From the NCBI GenBank assembly GCA_965116345.1, contig OZ220680.1, positions 4,270,187 to 4,334,186 on the forward strand: a stretch of 64,000 nt of DNA, read 5' to 3'. This document shows, piece after piece, positions 34,501 through 43,164 of the stretch. The stretch is from VXYL01 sp965116345 (lineage in GTDB: Bacteria; Pseudomonadota; Gammaproteobacteria; Pseudomonadales; Azotimanducaceae). Position 1 is the stretch's first letter. Every line of letters begins with the position of its first letter. Below the pieces are notes generated by a model. The model had not been told where the DNA came from. It ran no database searches and was given only the letters and a program-made list of their open reading frames with translations. A program made the translations under genes and the position numbers.

Positions 34501-35890
34501 CGTCGACCGGCATGGCGCGCATCCAGTCCGCGTCGATCCGGTAGCGGTTCGGCAGCAGCTTGTCGTGGGCCTGGCCGGCCAGCGCCACGCTCTCGAGCTG
34601 CGCTTCGGATAGCAGCCCGTCGGCGACCAGCGCGGGCGGCAGCAGCGGGCGGTACGCCGGCACCGGCGGCGCGATGTCGGCCATGGCCGCGGACTCCACC
34701 AGCGGCGTGGGGTGCTCGGTCGCGCCGGGCACCCGGAAGGAAACGGGCGACCAGGGCGACCAGGTGGAGCCGTCGCCGCGTTCCTGCCCGCCTTCCCGGG
34801 ACACCGCTTCGATGTCGAGCTGCTTCGGTTCGGGGTCGAGCGTCAGGCGCGGCGGCAGGTCGGCGAGGCGGCGCACCAGGTCCGCGGCGTCCTCGACCAT
34901 CGCGAACGGATCGAGGGCGGGATAGCGGTCGGCGGACGCGGCGGGGGCGCGCTCGAGCACGAACAGGCGCGTCTCGACGCCGGTGCCGCGGCGCTGGTAG
35001 AGGCGGCGCGGCACGCGGACGGCGAACAGGATGCGCGGGGCGCCCGCGCCGCTGCCGAACGCGTCGCGCCAGGTGGTGGACTCGGGGATGCAGTTGGCGC
35101 CGGTCACCGCCACGAGGCGGCCGCACGGGGCCAGCGCCGCGTAGGCGGACTTCAGGTGCTTGAGATCGACGTGGCGCTGGCGCTTGCCGACGGTGGGTCG
35201 TGCCGCGAACGGCGGGTTCATGAGCACGACGTCCGGACGCACCGTCGGCAGCCGGTCGCGGATGTGCTCCGCGTTGTGCCTGGTGACGGTCGCGTCCGGG
35301 TAGATGCCGGCCACCAGCGCGTGGCGCACCGGCGAGAGTTCGTTGAGGTACAGCCGCGCCGGATCGTCGAGCACGGCGGCGGGCAGGGCTGCGAGGACGC
35401 CGGTCCCTGCGGAGGGTTCCAGGATGGTGTCTCCGGGCTGGACGTCTGCCGCGAGGAACGCCGCGCAGGCGAGCGGCAGGGGCGTCGAGAACTGGTCGAA
35501 GGCGACCTGGTGTTCGCTGCGGTGGCTGTGGGTCGGCTCCAGCGCGGCGATGCGCTCGACCATGGCGAGGAACGCCCCGGGCGTCGCTGCGGCATCGAAC
35601 ATGGAGCGTCCCCAGCGCCGGAGGAACAGCACCGCGGCCGCCTCGGCGGCGTCGTAGCAGAGCTTGGAGTTCCAGGAGCGTCCCGCCGGGTCGAGGCGGC
35701 GCCAGGCGTCGCGCATCGCGTCCAGGACGACCGGCGCGGCGAGCCGGCGGCCGGCCTCCAGCGCGGGAACGAGTTTGCGGGCCGCCTCGGCGACGGCGCG
35801 GCCGGGTTCGGCCCGGGCCGGCGGGAGGGGCTCCGGAGCGGTGTCGTCGTCGACGAGGTCGAAGAGGGAAGCGGTGTCCGACGGGGTCAT
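31529..35890 (-). CDS. Strawberry-notch-type helicase fused to N6 methyltransferase
   Basis: 1453 residues from ATG 35890, with AGGAGG upstream. The N-terminal domain has a methyltransferase SAM loop (ILEPSAGTGVLAALP) and catalytic LMNPPF (about residue 223). An SF2 helicase follows: Walker A GDGTGCGKGRQ (about 490), DEAH (about 608) and motif VI QGLGRTHRTRQ (about 1006), in the strawberry-notch arrangement. Such giant proteins are hallmarks of alphaproteobacterial plasmids, ICEs and phages; they may modify or remodel incoming DNA, possibly protecting it from host restriction. Intact, with no frameshift seen. Confidence 0.88.
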   Translation of the reverse strand: MTPSDTASLFDLVDDDTAPEPLPPARAEPGRAVAEAARKLVPALEAGRRLAAPVVLDAMRDAWRRLDPAGRSWNSKLCYDAAEAAAVLFLRRWGRSMFDAAATPGAFLAMVERIAALEPTHSHRSEHQVAFDQFSTPLPLACAAFLAADVQPGDTILEPSAGTGVLAALPAAVLDDPARLYLNELSPVRHALVAGIYPDATVTRHNAEHIRDRLPTVRPDVVLMNPPFAARPTVGKRQRHVDLKHLKSAYAALAPCGRLVAVTGANCIPESTTWRDAFGSGAGAPRILFAVRVPRRLYQRRGTGVETRLFVLERAPAASADRYPALDPFAMVEDAADLVRRLADLPPRLTLDPEPKQLDIEAVSREGGQERGDGSTWSPWSPVSFRVPGATEHPTPLVESAAMADIAPPVPAYRPLLPPALVADGLLSEAQLESVALAGQAHDKLLPNRYRIDADWMRAMPVDADGELLDGGEVPDAPLSDPVRFRQGWMLGDGTGCGKGRQAAAVILDRWLRGASRALWVSQSARLLEDARRDWREIGRDERDIFALADYRPSQPIYRKTGILFTTYATLRSPARGEAPARLDQIVAWLADGSDESSRHAFDGVIVYDEAHAMANAAGSATKQRGDARPSQQGLAGLRLQHALPNARVLYASATGATTVHGLAYAPRLGLWGGSATAFNDRADFVSAMERGGVAAMEIVARDLKALGLYQARALAYHGVEIDILEHALTEPQRDIWDRYAGAFRIIHENIHAALEATGVTQNGETLSPGAKSAAMSAFEQAKQRFFGHLLAAMKCPSLIRAIETDLDAGRAPVVQLVSTGEALLDRRLAELPPSEHADLSVDLTPREYVMEYLVRSFPTTLYEETVNDEGKVIAVPVRDEEGRPVESQEAVEARDLLIAELGALPAMPSAIDILTHRFGHEAIAEVTGRSRRILALPASNGGTRHAVSNRPPSANLAEAAAFMDGTKRILVFSTAGGTGRSYHADTACANQARRVHYLLEPGWRADVAIQGLGRTHRTRQASAPLFRPVTTDVKGERRFIATIARRLDSLGAITRGQRDGQASMGEDSLFRAEDNLESPHALSALRLMYLSIHNDHVPGWSEKRFSEATGLVLSDSEGGLKDSLPPMPRFLNRLLALPIDEQNDLFGHFQARLDAVIQAAKDAGVYNQGVEAIAADSLAVKSRHPGPEGTEIVEIARRDALKPFTSDAALEAVRRAREAAGKGADAVGLLVNGSSGRPAVALPAPSAVRDDGSLERRIRLRRPNDATIVTESQFANSHWRPASEAQWRALWDAEVAELPTHRERAFHLATGMLLRAWHLLPDDNLRIRRLATDDGERLIGRVLEPEEAVRLRRMADDSVAFELAAGDIVRAVRERHARFALANGWELVRRLVLGRARVEIRGPGPHDIAGLKRLGAETEIVAWQTVLFADEPRVLERVLARHPLRPDDHARA

Positions 35891-36173
35891 GGGTCCTCCT
35901 TGAAGCAGAACGGTGGCGATGCGCCGCCTGGAACGCCCGGGACCGGCGGGACGCAAGGCCGCGCGGAGCGCGCCCGGAACGGGTCGCCTTGCGGCGCGGC
36001 GGAGCGGGCGCAGGGTCTCGGCGCCGCCGCCGCCGTGCGGCGGCGAACGGCGCGGGTCAAGGGCGTGCGCGGAGGCGATGCGTCGGTAGGAGGGGAAGAG
36101 ACGGCTCGGCGCGCCTTCCGTGGCGGCCGGGCCGTGGAATCCCGCGCCGTCCCTGGCGCGGGTCGGAGGATCC

Positions 36174-37914
36174 TCAGGAGGTGAGGAACGCGGGGAGTGC
36201 GCCGTCGGCGGCGGGGGACTCGCCGGCGCCGTTGCCGGACGTCGTCGCGACGGGCGCGTCGGACTCCGCGGGTTGCGCGGGCTCGCCGTTGCCGGACACC
36301 GGGGCGTCGTCGGCGGTTGCGTCGGACGCGCCGTTGTCGTTGCCCTCGGTGGGGGGGCCGGCGTCGGCTTCCGTTGCGGCCAGGGCGGTCTCCTCCGGCG
36401 CTTCGGCGCGGTCCCCGGCGGGAGCGAACCCGGGCGGGAGCCAGCGCACTACTGCCGCGTCGACGGCGGCGTCGCGCGCGGGATCGTGGCGGAACGCCTC
36501 GGCGGCCGCGGTCGCGAGGTCCTTCTTCTTCAGGCCGCCGTGCTTCGCGGCCCAGTCGTCGCCGAGCGTCTCCGCTGCCGCGCCGAGGATCAGGCCCTTG
36601 TTCATGCGGTTCCAGACGAGGTCCGCGTCGAACGGCCGGGCGCCGATCGCCGCGAGTTCCGCGGGGAAGTCGATGCCGAGGTCGCGCACCGCCTCCTCGT
36701 GCGCTCCGGAGGCGTCGTTGTCGTCGGCCAGGCGCGGGACCGTGAGCGAGGCGACCGCGTGCGCGAGCACGCTGGCGCGGTCCTCGGCGGGCAGCGCGCG
36801 GTAGGCGCGGAACGCCTCGGCGGCGTCGTCCTCGGCCAGCCAGCCGAGGTCCACCGCGGGCACCGGGTCGAGGTGCTTCATGGTCTCGCTCGCCTTCATG
36901 GCGTCGGAGGCATGGACGCCCTGGTACTCGCGGCGCAGCGCCAGCACCGGCGGCTCGTAGCCCGGGTGGCGGCGGCCGAAGCCGACCGAGCGGGCGAGCA
37001 CGAAGCCGATCAGGTCCGTGGCGACCGCAGGATCGCGCGCCAGTGCCCGGCGCACGGCTGCGGTGCGCATCACGCGCAGGTCGTTGCGCAGCGCGTCGGT
37101 GTAGCCGCCGTTGCGCTTGGCGGGCGGGGCGTCGCCGGCGCCCTCCGGCAGGCCGGGCGTCCCCACGGAGCCGTCCGTGGGGTCGGGGGCGGCGATGCCG
37201 CCGCTGGCGCCGTTGCCGCTGTGCCCGGCGCGCGCGGCGCGGTACGCGGCGGCGTCCTCCGAGCGCACCAGCCCGCGGTGGATGTCGAGGCTGCCGTCGC
37301 GGTCGAGCGCCACGACGACGCCGGCATGCGCGCGGACGGCCTCGGGGAACGCGTCGCGGTCGGCGCGGTCGCGCTCGATCTTCGCGTAGCGGGCCTGCTC
37401 GCGCGTGACGACCTCCCACAGCTCGCGCCGTCCCTCGGCGTCGAGGTCGCTGTCGAACGTGTCGAGCTGCGCGCTCGCCCGCTCGATGCGCTCCTCGGCC
37501 TCGTTGAGCGCCGCGGTCTCCTCCTCGGTGAACTCGGCGCGCTGCGCGGCGTCGGCGACGAGGTGGTTCTGCCGGTCGAGCCAGGTGAACTCGGACTGCG
37601 CCGCGGTCCACTTCCAGTCGTCGGCGTACTTCCCGGCGACCGCGTTCAGGTTCCGCAGCGCGAGCTCCTCCATGAGGTCCGGGTCGAGGATGGCGACATG
37701 GTCGTCCTCGAACAGCGGATCCTCGGTTCTGCCGCCGGCGGCGCGGTAGGCGTCGAGGCCGACGAAAAGCGCCGTCGGCGCGTCGGAGCGGGTGCGGCGC
37801 CCCCCGATGGCCTGGCGCACGGCTTGGCCGTACAGCTGGCCGGACTCGGAGAGCCCCTTGAAGATGTTGCGCTGGAACTCCGTGTCGGCGGTCACCGCGA
37901 ACGCCTCGGCGGTG
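36174..37914 (-). pseudogene. parB: parB, C-terminal part (cut off by E2)
   Basis: The frame is open from the E2 core (37914) to 36174, about 580 codons. It begins AFAVTADTEFQRNIFKGL and continues TALFVGLDAYRAAGGRTEDPLFEDD and WNRMNKGLILGAAAETLGDDWAAKH. These are the C-terminal region of the long (700-residue class) ParB proteins of conjugative elements, whose N-terminal ParB/HTH part lies at 54058-54599. Joined at the core they read ...INADTATA-FAVTADTEF..., the expected family sequence. An internal GTG at 37895 could still give a separate C-terminal protein. The frame stops at 37965 inside E2. Confidence 0.85.
37900..37914. repeat. E2 left attachment core
   Basis: AACGCCTCGGCGGTG; 13 of 15 bases match 54058-54072. 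The arms AACGCC and GGCGGT are themselves nearly inverted, as in tyrosine-recombinase core sites. Confidence 0.75.
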
Positions 37915-37972
37915 GAGGCGTTTCCGGGGTTTTTCGGGGTGTCGCCGGGACTCTCAAAGTCCTCTTAACACA

Positions 37973-38061
37973 TTGATAAACATACGGTAATTGCTTCTGT
38001 CGGTTTCTCGGCGTTACGCTGCATCGCAACAAAAAACGCGTACCGAAACGAGTAACCAGAC
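37973..38061 (+). promoter_or_regulatory. Leader of the E2 integrase
   Basis: TTGATAAACAT, then CTGCATCG at the same relative position as in the E1 leader, then CGTACCGAAACGAGTAACC, which is repeated near the right end of E2 (53986-54004). -35/-10 boxes are not clear. Confidence 0.45.
38039..38057. repeat. 19-bp direct repeat, left copy
   Basis: CGTACCGAAACGAGTAACC, identical to 53986-54004. It is part of the integrase leader here. Confidence 0.7.
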
Positions 38062-39237
38062 ATGCCATCCAACAGCAGAAAACGACCCCGGCGGCTCTCC
38101 GCCACCTTCGTCCGAACCGTCAACTTCCCCGGCCGCTACGGCGACGGCCACGGCGGCCACGGGCTGAGCCTTCTCGTCAAGCCCGCCGCCTGCGGCGGCC
38201 TCGCCAAGTCGTGGTCGCAGGCCATCCGGCCCGACGGCAAGACCACCAGCGTCGGCCTCGGGGCCTACCCGGTGGTGACCCTCGCCGCGGCGCGCGAGCG
38301 GGCCATCGAGAATGCTCGCGCCGTGGCCGAGGGGCGCGATCCCCGGCGCCGCGTCCAGCGGGTGCCGACCTTCGCGCAGGCGTGCGAGGCCGTCATCGCC
38401 ATCCACGCCGAGCACTGGAAGGGCGACAGGAACGAGCGCGAGTGGCGCTCCAGCCTGCGCGACTACGCCATGCCGAAGCTCGGCGACCGGCGCGTCGACG
38501 CCATCACCACCGACAACGTCATGGCCGTCCTCCTGCCGATATGGTCGACGAAGCGCATCACGGCCCAGCGCCTGCGGCAGCGCATCGGCGCGGTCATGAA
38601 GTGGGCCGTCGCGAAGGGCTACCGGCAGGACAACCCGGCCGGCGACGCCATCGCCGCCGCGTTGCCGAACAACCGCGTGGCGACGAAGCACCAACGGGCG
38701 CTGCCGCACGCCGAGATCGGCGCCGCCGTCATGCGCGTGCGCGAGTCCGGGGCCTACCACGGCACCGTGCTGGCCTTCGAGTTCCTCGTCCTCACCGCGG
38801 CGCGCGGTGCCGAGGTGCGCGGCGCCCGCTGGGCGGAGATCGACCGCGCCGGAGCGGTCTGGACGATTCCCGGCGAACGCATGAAGGCCGGCCGCGAACA
38901 CCGGGTGCCGCTCTCGCCCCGGGCGCTCGAGGTCCTCGACCAGGCGGCGGTGCGCTTCGGCGGCGACGACCCGGTGTTCCCGTCGCCCACCGGCAAGGTG
39001 GCCAACCACTCCCTGATGGCCACCCTGTTGCGCGAACTGGAGATCGACGCGGTGCCGCATGGGTTCCGCTCCAGCTTCCGGGACTGGGCCGCCGAGTGCA
39101 CGGACGCCCCGCGCGAGGTGTGCGAGCTGGCGCTCGCGCATGTCAACAGCGACCGCGTGGAGGCCGCGTACCGCCGCACCGACCTGTTCGAGAAGCGCCG
39201 GGAACTGATGGGCGCCTGGGCGGACTACATCGCCTAG
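38062..39237 (+). CDS. int: Tyrosine integrase of E2 (P4/CP4-57 type)
   Basis: 391 residues, closely similar to the E1 integrase. The arm-binding N-terminal domain contains RYGDGHGGHGLSLLV and SVGLGAYPVVTLAAARERA. Catalytic motifs: TAARGAEVRGARW (Arg), PHGFRSSFRDW (H-x-x-R), LALAHVNSDRVE (His), EAAYRRTDLF (Tyr). Intact. The ribosome site is weak. It would recognise the AACGCC-nn-GGCGGT core in parB, whereas its E1 relative uses a different sequence. Confidence 0.93.
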   Translation: MPSNSRKRPRRLSATFVRTVNFPGRYGDGHGGHGLSLLVKPAACGGLAKSWSQAIRPDGKTTSVGLGAYPVVTLAAARERAIENARAVAEGRDPRRRVQRVPTFAQACEAVIAIHAEHWKGDRNEREWRSSLRDYAMPKLGDRRVDAITTDNVMAVLLPIWSTKRITAQRLRQRIGAVMKWAVAKGYRQDNPAGDAIAAALPNNRVATKHQRALPHAEIGAAVMRVRESGAYHGTVLAFEFLVLTAARGAEVRGARWAEIDRAGAVWTIPGERMKAGREHRVPLSPRALEVLDQAAVRFGGDDPVFPSPTGKVANHSLMATLLRELEIDAVPHGFRSSFRDWAAECTDAPREVCELALAHVNSDRVEAAYRRTDLFEKRRELMGAWADYIA

Positions 39238-39698
39238 ACCGAGATAGCCGGGGCAGGGGCCGGCAGGGCGTCCGGCTGCGCCGGTCGCGCCCTGACCCGG
39301 CGACCGCGATCATACGCCTCTTCCCGCGGACAGGGTGGCCGTCGGAATCCGGCAGCTCCTCGGGATGTGCCGCCCCGTCTACGGTTTCGCCGAACGACCC
39401 AACCACCCCGGCAGTTTCCCCCCGCCGCCCGGCCGTCGGCCGCTTTCCGCCGATCACGGGCGAGACGCACCAGCAGCACCGTCGGGTGGGCCGACTCGAC
39501 GCGCCAACCCGCTGCCCGCAATGCGCTCGATGGCGGCCATGCGTCCCAGCCGGCCGGGTCCGTCCACCACGCCTCCGAAGCCGCCTCGTCCGGCAGAGGC
39601 TCCCCGGTCAGTTCCCGCAGTCGATCGAACGGCATCATGCACGAGCCCGAAACGCCGTCCAGGTAGGCGCGCAGCCCGCCGAATTCCTCCTTGTCCAT
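39234..39698 (-). CDS. DUF7662-like small protein
   Basis: 154 residues from ATG 39698. The N-terminal ~85 residues (FGGLRAYLDGVSGSCMMPFDRLRELTGEPLP, AWWTDPAGWDAW, GWRVES) resemble DUF7662 domains, small proteins often seen near mobile-element integrases. The C-terminal Arg-rich half runs into the conserved post-integrase block and reaches the end of the integrase gene, so it may be translated sequence of no importance. It is the only cargo of E2 variable region A. Confidence 0.5.
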   Translation of the reverse strand: MDKEEFGGLRAYLDGVSGSCMMPFDRLRELTGEPLPDEAASEAWWTDPAGWDAWPPSSALRAAGWRVESAHPTVLLVRLARDRRKAADGRAAGGNCRGGWVVRRNRRRGGTSRGAAGFRRPPCPREEAYDRGRRVRARPAQPDALPAPAPAISV

Positions 39699-39966
39699 CG
39701 TCCCCCTCCGCTCCGACATCATCCGCCGATCCCGGGCTTGGTTCAACGAGTCCGGCCCGTTTCCGGCGGTAGCCCGCGTCTCCCGTCATCCCCACAACCT
39801 TCCCGTCCGTCGGGTCGCGCCCATGGTGGCATGCGTGCTCGACCGGCCAACCCGTCCGGGTTCTCCGCTGACGCTCCGACCTCGCTGGCGCGAGGTGACC
39901 GGCCTGCGCGCGCACGCCGCCGTCCGGGGACCGACGCACTTCCGCGTCGCCAGAACGGAGAACACC

Positions 39967-40509
39967 ATGGACCTTCAACTTCTCATCGCCCAGTGGAGCG
40001 GGGCTTTGCCGCCAGGATTCGTGCGGCCCGCCGCGATCCCGCAGACGGCCGAAACCCGCTGTCAGCAGCCGAGATGCAACGGCACCGCCGCCATCAAGCG
40101 GGACGGGACGCCGGCCAATAGCTGCCAGCGTTGTCTGGATCGGAGAGCGGCGTCATGTCGTCGGCGCCGCAAGGCTCTGACCGCAGATGGCGGGTGCCGA
40201 CGCTGCGCCTATCGGAAGCGGCTCAAGGGCGATTTCCTCTGCCAGCGGTGCCGCGACGACCGGGACATCGAACGCGCGCAGAAGCGCCAGGACGCCCTCG
40301 ACGCCGCCGTGATCGACGAGTTCGCGGCCAAGCCCGAGACGACGCACCGCGCGAGCAATCTCGACATGGGCGTTAGTCCTTGGAACGCCCGCCCGCCGCG
40401 GGAACCCTCCGCCGCATACTGGGCGCCGCTACCAGACCCTGTGCCGAAGCAGGAGCGCGAATGGGAGCACTCGCTGTGGGATTCGGGTTGGCGCTACCAA
40501 CACCGCTAG
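39967..40509 (+). CDS. Cys-rich zinc-finger protein of the E1/E2 core (E2 copy)
   Basis: 180 residues, homologous to 10168-10710. Cys groups: CQQPRCNG...CQRCLDRRAASC and CRRCAYRKRLKGDFLCQRCRDDRDIERAQKR; the last ~20 of these residues are identical between copies. C-terminal DSGWRYQHR. Conservation of both Cys sets with divergence elsewhere supports a structural zinc role. Element core gene of unknown function. Confidence 0.75.
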   Translation: MDLQLLIAQWSGALPPGFVRPAAIPQTAETRCQQPRCNGTAAIKRDGTPANSCQRCLDRRAASCRRRRKALTADGGCRRCAYRKRLKGDFLCQRCRDDRDIERAQKRQDALDAAVIDEFAAKPETTHRASNLDMGVSPWNARPPREPSAAYWAPLPDPVPKQEREWEHSLWDSGWRYQHR

Positions 40510-40596
40510 CCACCGCCACGGAGGCGCGACGGCTCCAATCGGCGCGCCTCGGCCTTCCAGACGCTTTCAGAAGCCGTCTCCGGCTCGGAGCGGCCA

Positions 40597-40637
40597 GTCA
40601 AGGGCGACGGGTACCGTCGGCGCAGCAGACCCTTGAC
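40597..40637. repeat. Inverted repeat downstream of the Cys-rich gene (E2)
   Basis: GTCAAGGG and CCCTTGAC around a loop containing GTACCGTCGGCGCAGCAG, matching the E1 unit at 10802-10844. Confidence 0.65.
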
Positions 40638-40851
40638 GGGACGCTCAGTGCCGCCACGCTGCTACTTGGGATGGCGACCCGCGGCTCCCTCCAAGGTCGG
40701 CGGTGTCCGCCCTGTCGGCCATGTCCTCGTGCAGCAACACCGCGGGCGCCATCCCTGCCCGTGCGGCGAGCACACCGGAGATCCGCGTCACCGGGACGCA
40801 CGGCGCGCCAGAGAGTACCTGCCGGTCTCCCGCGATCCATCGTTTAAGCAT

Positions 40852-40898
40852 TTGATAAACATGAAGTATTTGCACCAGCATCCCGTAGGGTGTAAGAC
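40852..40898 (+). promoter_or_regulatory. Promoter of the HTH-recombinase operon (E2)
   Basis: TTGATAAACAT, -35 TTGCAC (40870-40875), 17 bp, -10 TAAGAC (40893-40898). Nearly identical to the E1 promoter. The ~450 bp between the Cys-rich gene and 40961 hold no other gene. Confidence 0.65.
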
Positions 40899-40960
40899 GA
40901 TCCAATGCATCCGTCTTCGAACTTCACCACGGCCTGAAGGCCGCTTCCGCAGCCGGCCCG

Positions 40961-41215
40961 ATGACGAAGCCCCCGCCCGTTCCGAGCGACGCAAGCACCT
41001 TCGACGCTGCCGCCGAGGTGGCGTGCCTGAAGGCCGATACCCGGGCCCGGCGTCGCCGCCGCCGCACCGCCTCCTGCCTCGACCGCCACACGCACGAACT
41101 GCTCGCGCTATACGACGCGGGAGCCAGCGTCGCCGAGTTGCAGCGCTGGCTCGAAGCGCGCCGCGTGCGCGTCCACCAGACGACCATAGGCCGCTGGCTG
41201 CGCCGCCGCGGCTGA
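40961..41215 (+). CDS. Small HTH protein of the recombinase operon (E2)
   Basis: 84 residues, homologous to 11164-11424 (shared STFDAAAE, then LDRH..ELLALYDAGASVAELQRWLEARRVRV and GRWLRR). Basic N-terminal half and a C-terminal helix-turn-helix. Located 14 bp before the recombinase GTG. Candidate directionality factor or regulator. Confidence 0.7.
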   Translation: MTKPPPVPSDASTFDAAAEVACLKADTRARRRRRRTASCLDRHTHELLALYDAGASVAELQRWLEARRVRVHQTTIGRWLRRRG

Positions 41216-41229
41216 AACTGGCCGATCCC

Positions 41230-42138
41230 GTGGCGAAGTTCCGCAAGTCCCGGTCGCCCGAGCAGCAGGCGAGGGCCGCCGTCGGCCGTCTGGTCAACCT
41301 CGGCGTCCTGCGCCGCAATCCCCACGCGCCGGCGTCCGTCGGCACGGTGCGCAACATCCGCCAGTGCCTGACCCAGATCGCCCGCCACCTTGCCGGGGAC
41401 GGCCTCGAACTGCTCGACCTCACACCCGCGAAGGCCGACGCCTACCTCCACTCGCGCGCCGCCGATCTCGGCCAGAAGGCCCTCGACGGGCACCGGCAGG
41501 CGCTCCAGAAGCTCCTGATCCATGTCCGCGGGTCGCTGCCCGACGGCGGCAAGCTGACCATCGTCCGCTCGCTCAAGCCGTCCCGCAAAGGCGGGCGGGC
41601 CTACGCCGCGCACCAGGTCCCGATGGTCGCCGCCCGGCAGACGGCGCCCAACGCGCTCGCCACCCTGATCGCCCACGCGGCCGGGCTGCGCGCGCACGAG
41701 CTGTTGACGCTGGCCCGACCCGCCGAGCAGCCCCCGGACGTCCGGCCCGCGCGCCCGGAGAAGTTCGACGGCCGGCCGGGAACCGACTACACGGTGGTCG
41801 GCAAGGGCGGCCTGGTGCGCCTCGTCCGCATTCCCCACGAACTGGCCGAGCGCCTCGAGGAGCGCCGCCGCGACGAACCGGCGCCCGTCACCGACCGCGG
41901 CATCCGCTACCTGTCGCGCTACGACGTCGGCGGCGGCGAGGCGTGGAGCCGCAGCTTCTCGCGCGCCTCGCACGCCGCGCTCGGCTGGAGCCGCGGCGCC
42001 CACGGTGTTCGTCACGGCTATGCCCAACAGCGCATGGCCGAACTGCAGCGCCACCTCGTCTACGACGACGCGCTGGAGGTCGTCAGCCAGGAGCTTGGTC
42101 ATTTCCGCCCGCTTATCACCGAGGAATACTTGAGGTGA
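41230..42138 (+). CDS. Second tyrosine recombinase of E2 (intact)
   Basis: 302 residues, GTG start. Conserved N-terminal SAM-like domain (VGRLVNLGVLRRNP, DLGQKALDGHRQALQKLLIH). The catalytic part has GLRAHELLTLARP (Arg), VVGKGGLVRLVRIP (strand with Lys), HGVRHGYAQQRM (H-x-x-R), VVSQELGHFRP (His) and ITEEYLR with the terminal nucleophile Tyr. It is distinct from the element integrase and resembles the Phage_int_SAM/Integrase_1-type recombinases of ICEs. The stop overlaps the next GTG. Its function besides the integrase is unknown; it is the intact reference for the split E1 gene. Confidence 0.85.
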   Translation: MAKFRKSRSPEQQARAAVGRLVNLGVLRRNPHAPASVGTVRNIRQCLTQIARHLAGDGLELLDLTPAKADAYLHSRAADLGQKALDGHRQALQKLLIHVRGSLPDGGKLTIVRSLKPSRKGGRAYAAHQVPMVAARQTAPNALATLIAHAAGLRAHELLTLARPAEQPPDVRPARPEKFDGRPGTDYTVVGKGGLVRLVRIPHELAERLEERRRDEPAPVTDRGIRYLSRYDVGGGEAWSRSFSRASHAALGWSRGAHGVRHGYAQQRMAELQRHLVYDDALEVVSQELGHFRPLITEEYLR

Positions 42139-42593
42139 GCCGCCGGCTGACGCTCCACCTCACGGCGCACCACCACGCAGCCCTCGACCGGATCCTGGGC
42201 GACGAGGCCCGGCACGACAACAACCAGAGACGGCGCGCCGTCGAACGGCTCATCCTCGACGGTGCGCGCGAACCGGGGGATCGGGCCGGCGCGCAGAACG
42301 CCGCCGTCGTCGAGCCTCCCGGCGCCGCGGACGGGTCCGCCGCCCGGAACGACACGGATAGCATGGTCAGGCTCATCGACCGCCTAAGGACATCGCGCGA
42401 CCGGTACAGGGATCTCGCCGTGCGCGCCGAGGCCGCCCTCCTGGGCGTGCCGGTGCGCGACGACTACGGCAGCATCGACCGCCGCCTCGAACGGGCGCTC
42501 CGCGACAAGGGCTTCGAGATGCCCGCCGCGCCGCATCCGCGCCGACCCGCGGATCGACCGCCCGCCGGGAGTCGCCGCAGGGGAGGCCGGTAG
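42135..42593 (+). CDS. Protein coupled to the recombinase (E2)
   Basis: 152 residues; GTG overlaps the recombinase stop (GTGA). The N-terminus, RRLTLHLTAHHHAALDRIL...RRRAVERLILDGA, looks like a ribbon-helix or helical DNA-binding segment. The C-terminal part (RDRYRDLAVRAEAALLGVPV, IDRRLERALRDKGFEMP) aligns with the E1 protein at 15754. It lacks the long central coiled coil of that protein. Probably an accessory of the recombinase. Confidence 0.65.
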   Translation: MSRRLTLHLTAHHHAALDRILGDEARHDNNQRRRAVERLILDGAREPGDRAGAQNAAVVEPPGAADGSAARNDTDSMVRLIDRLRTSRDRYRDLAVRAEAALLGVPVRDDYGSIDRRLERALRDKGFEMPAAPHPRRPADRPPAGSRRRGGR

Positions 42594-42596
42594 GCC

Positions 42597-43088
42597 GTGT
42601 TCATCCTGTTCCTGATCGTCGCCCTGATCGCGGGAGCCGTCCTGCTGGCCCTGAACGCCCGAGAGCGCGTCGAGGGCCTCCTGCTCTTCGACAAGGCCAC
42701 CGGCGCCGCCGTTCTCGAAGGCTGGGCCATCCTCGCCCAGCACTCGGTCATCGTCGGCATCCTCGCCACCGTGGTGTTCCTGCTGGCGCTCGCCATCGGC
42801 CTCTCCACCTCCGAACTGCACATCCGCGCCGCGCTCCGCCTCCGTCGGGAATGGCTCGACCGCAGGTACCGCGACGACCAGCTCGGCGTCGCCCGCGACG
42901 ACTGCCGGCGCCTCCGGAAGCAGCTCGAAGACGCCCAGCGCCAAATGGTCGCCGTCAAGGGCCAGCGCGCCAAGTTCCGGCGGTCCCTGCGCCAGGTCAC
43001 GCGGGAGCGCGACCGCGCGCTGAAGGCCGCCGCGGAGGCTGCCGCGGCACGCGAGCCGCCCGGTTCCGCGCCATCCGACGCCCACTAG
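42597..43088 (+). CDS. Two-span membrane protein with coiled coil
   Basis: 163 residues, GTG start three bases after the previous stop. Two hydrophobic segments (FILFLIVALIAGAVLLAL and VIVGILATVVFLLALAIGL) are followed by a long charged coiled coil (about residues 75-145). Predicted inner-membrane protein with a cytoplasmic tail. Absent from E1, where the coiled coil is instead part of the preceding gene. Confidence 0.6.
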   Translation: MFILFLIVALIAGAVLLALNARERVEGLLLFDKATGAAVLEGWAILAQHSVIVGILATVVFLLALAIGLSTSELHIRAALRLRREWLDRRYRDDQLGVARDDCRRLRKQLEDAQRQMVAVKGQRAKFRRSLRQVTRERDRALKAAAEAAAAREPPGSAPSDAH

Positions 43089-43164
43089 CCGCGACCGCCG
43101 CCCGAAACGCGGCATCCCGCTCCCAGCCGTCAGGCCGCGACATCGTCGTGAAACCAGCGCTGCG

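Noticed and set aside
34712..36184. Long plus-strand frame of 490 codons
   Set aside because: It is antisense to the intact helicase/methyltransferase gene, Gly/Arg-rich and without domains; a high-GC shadow.
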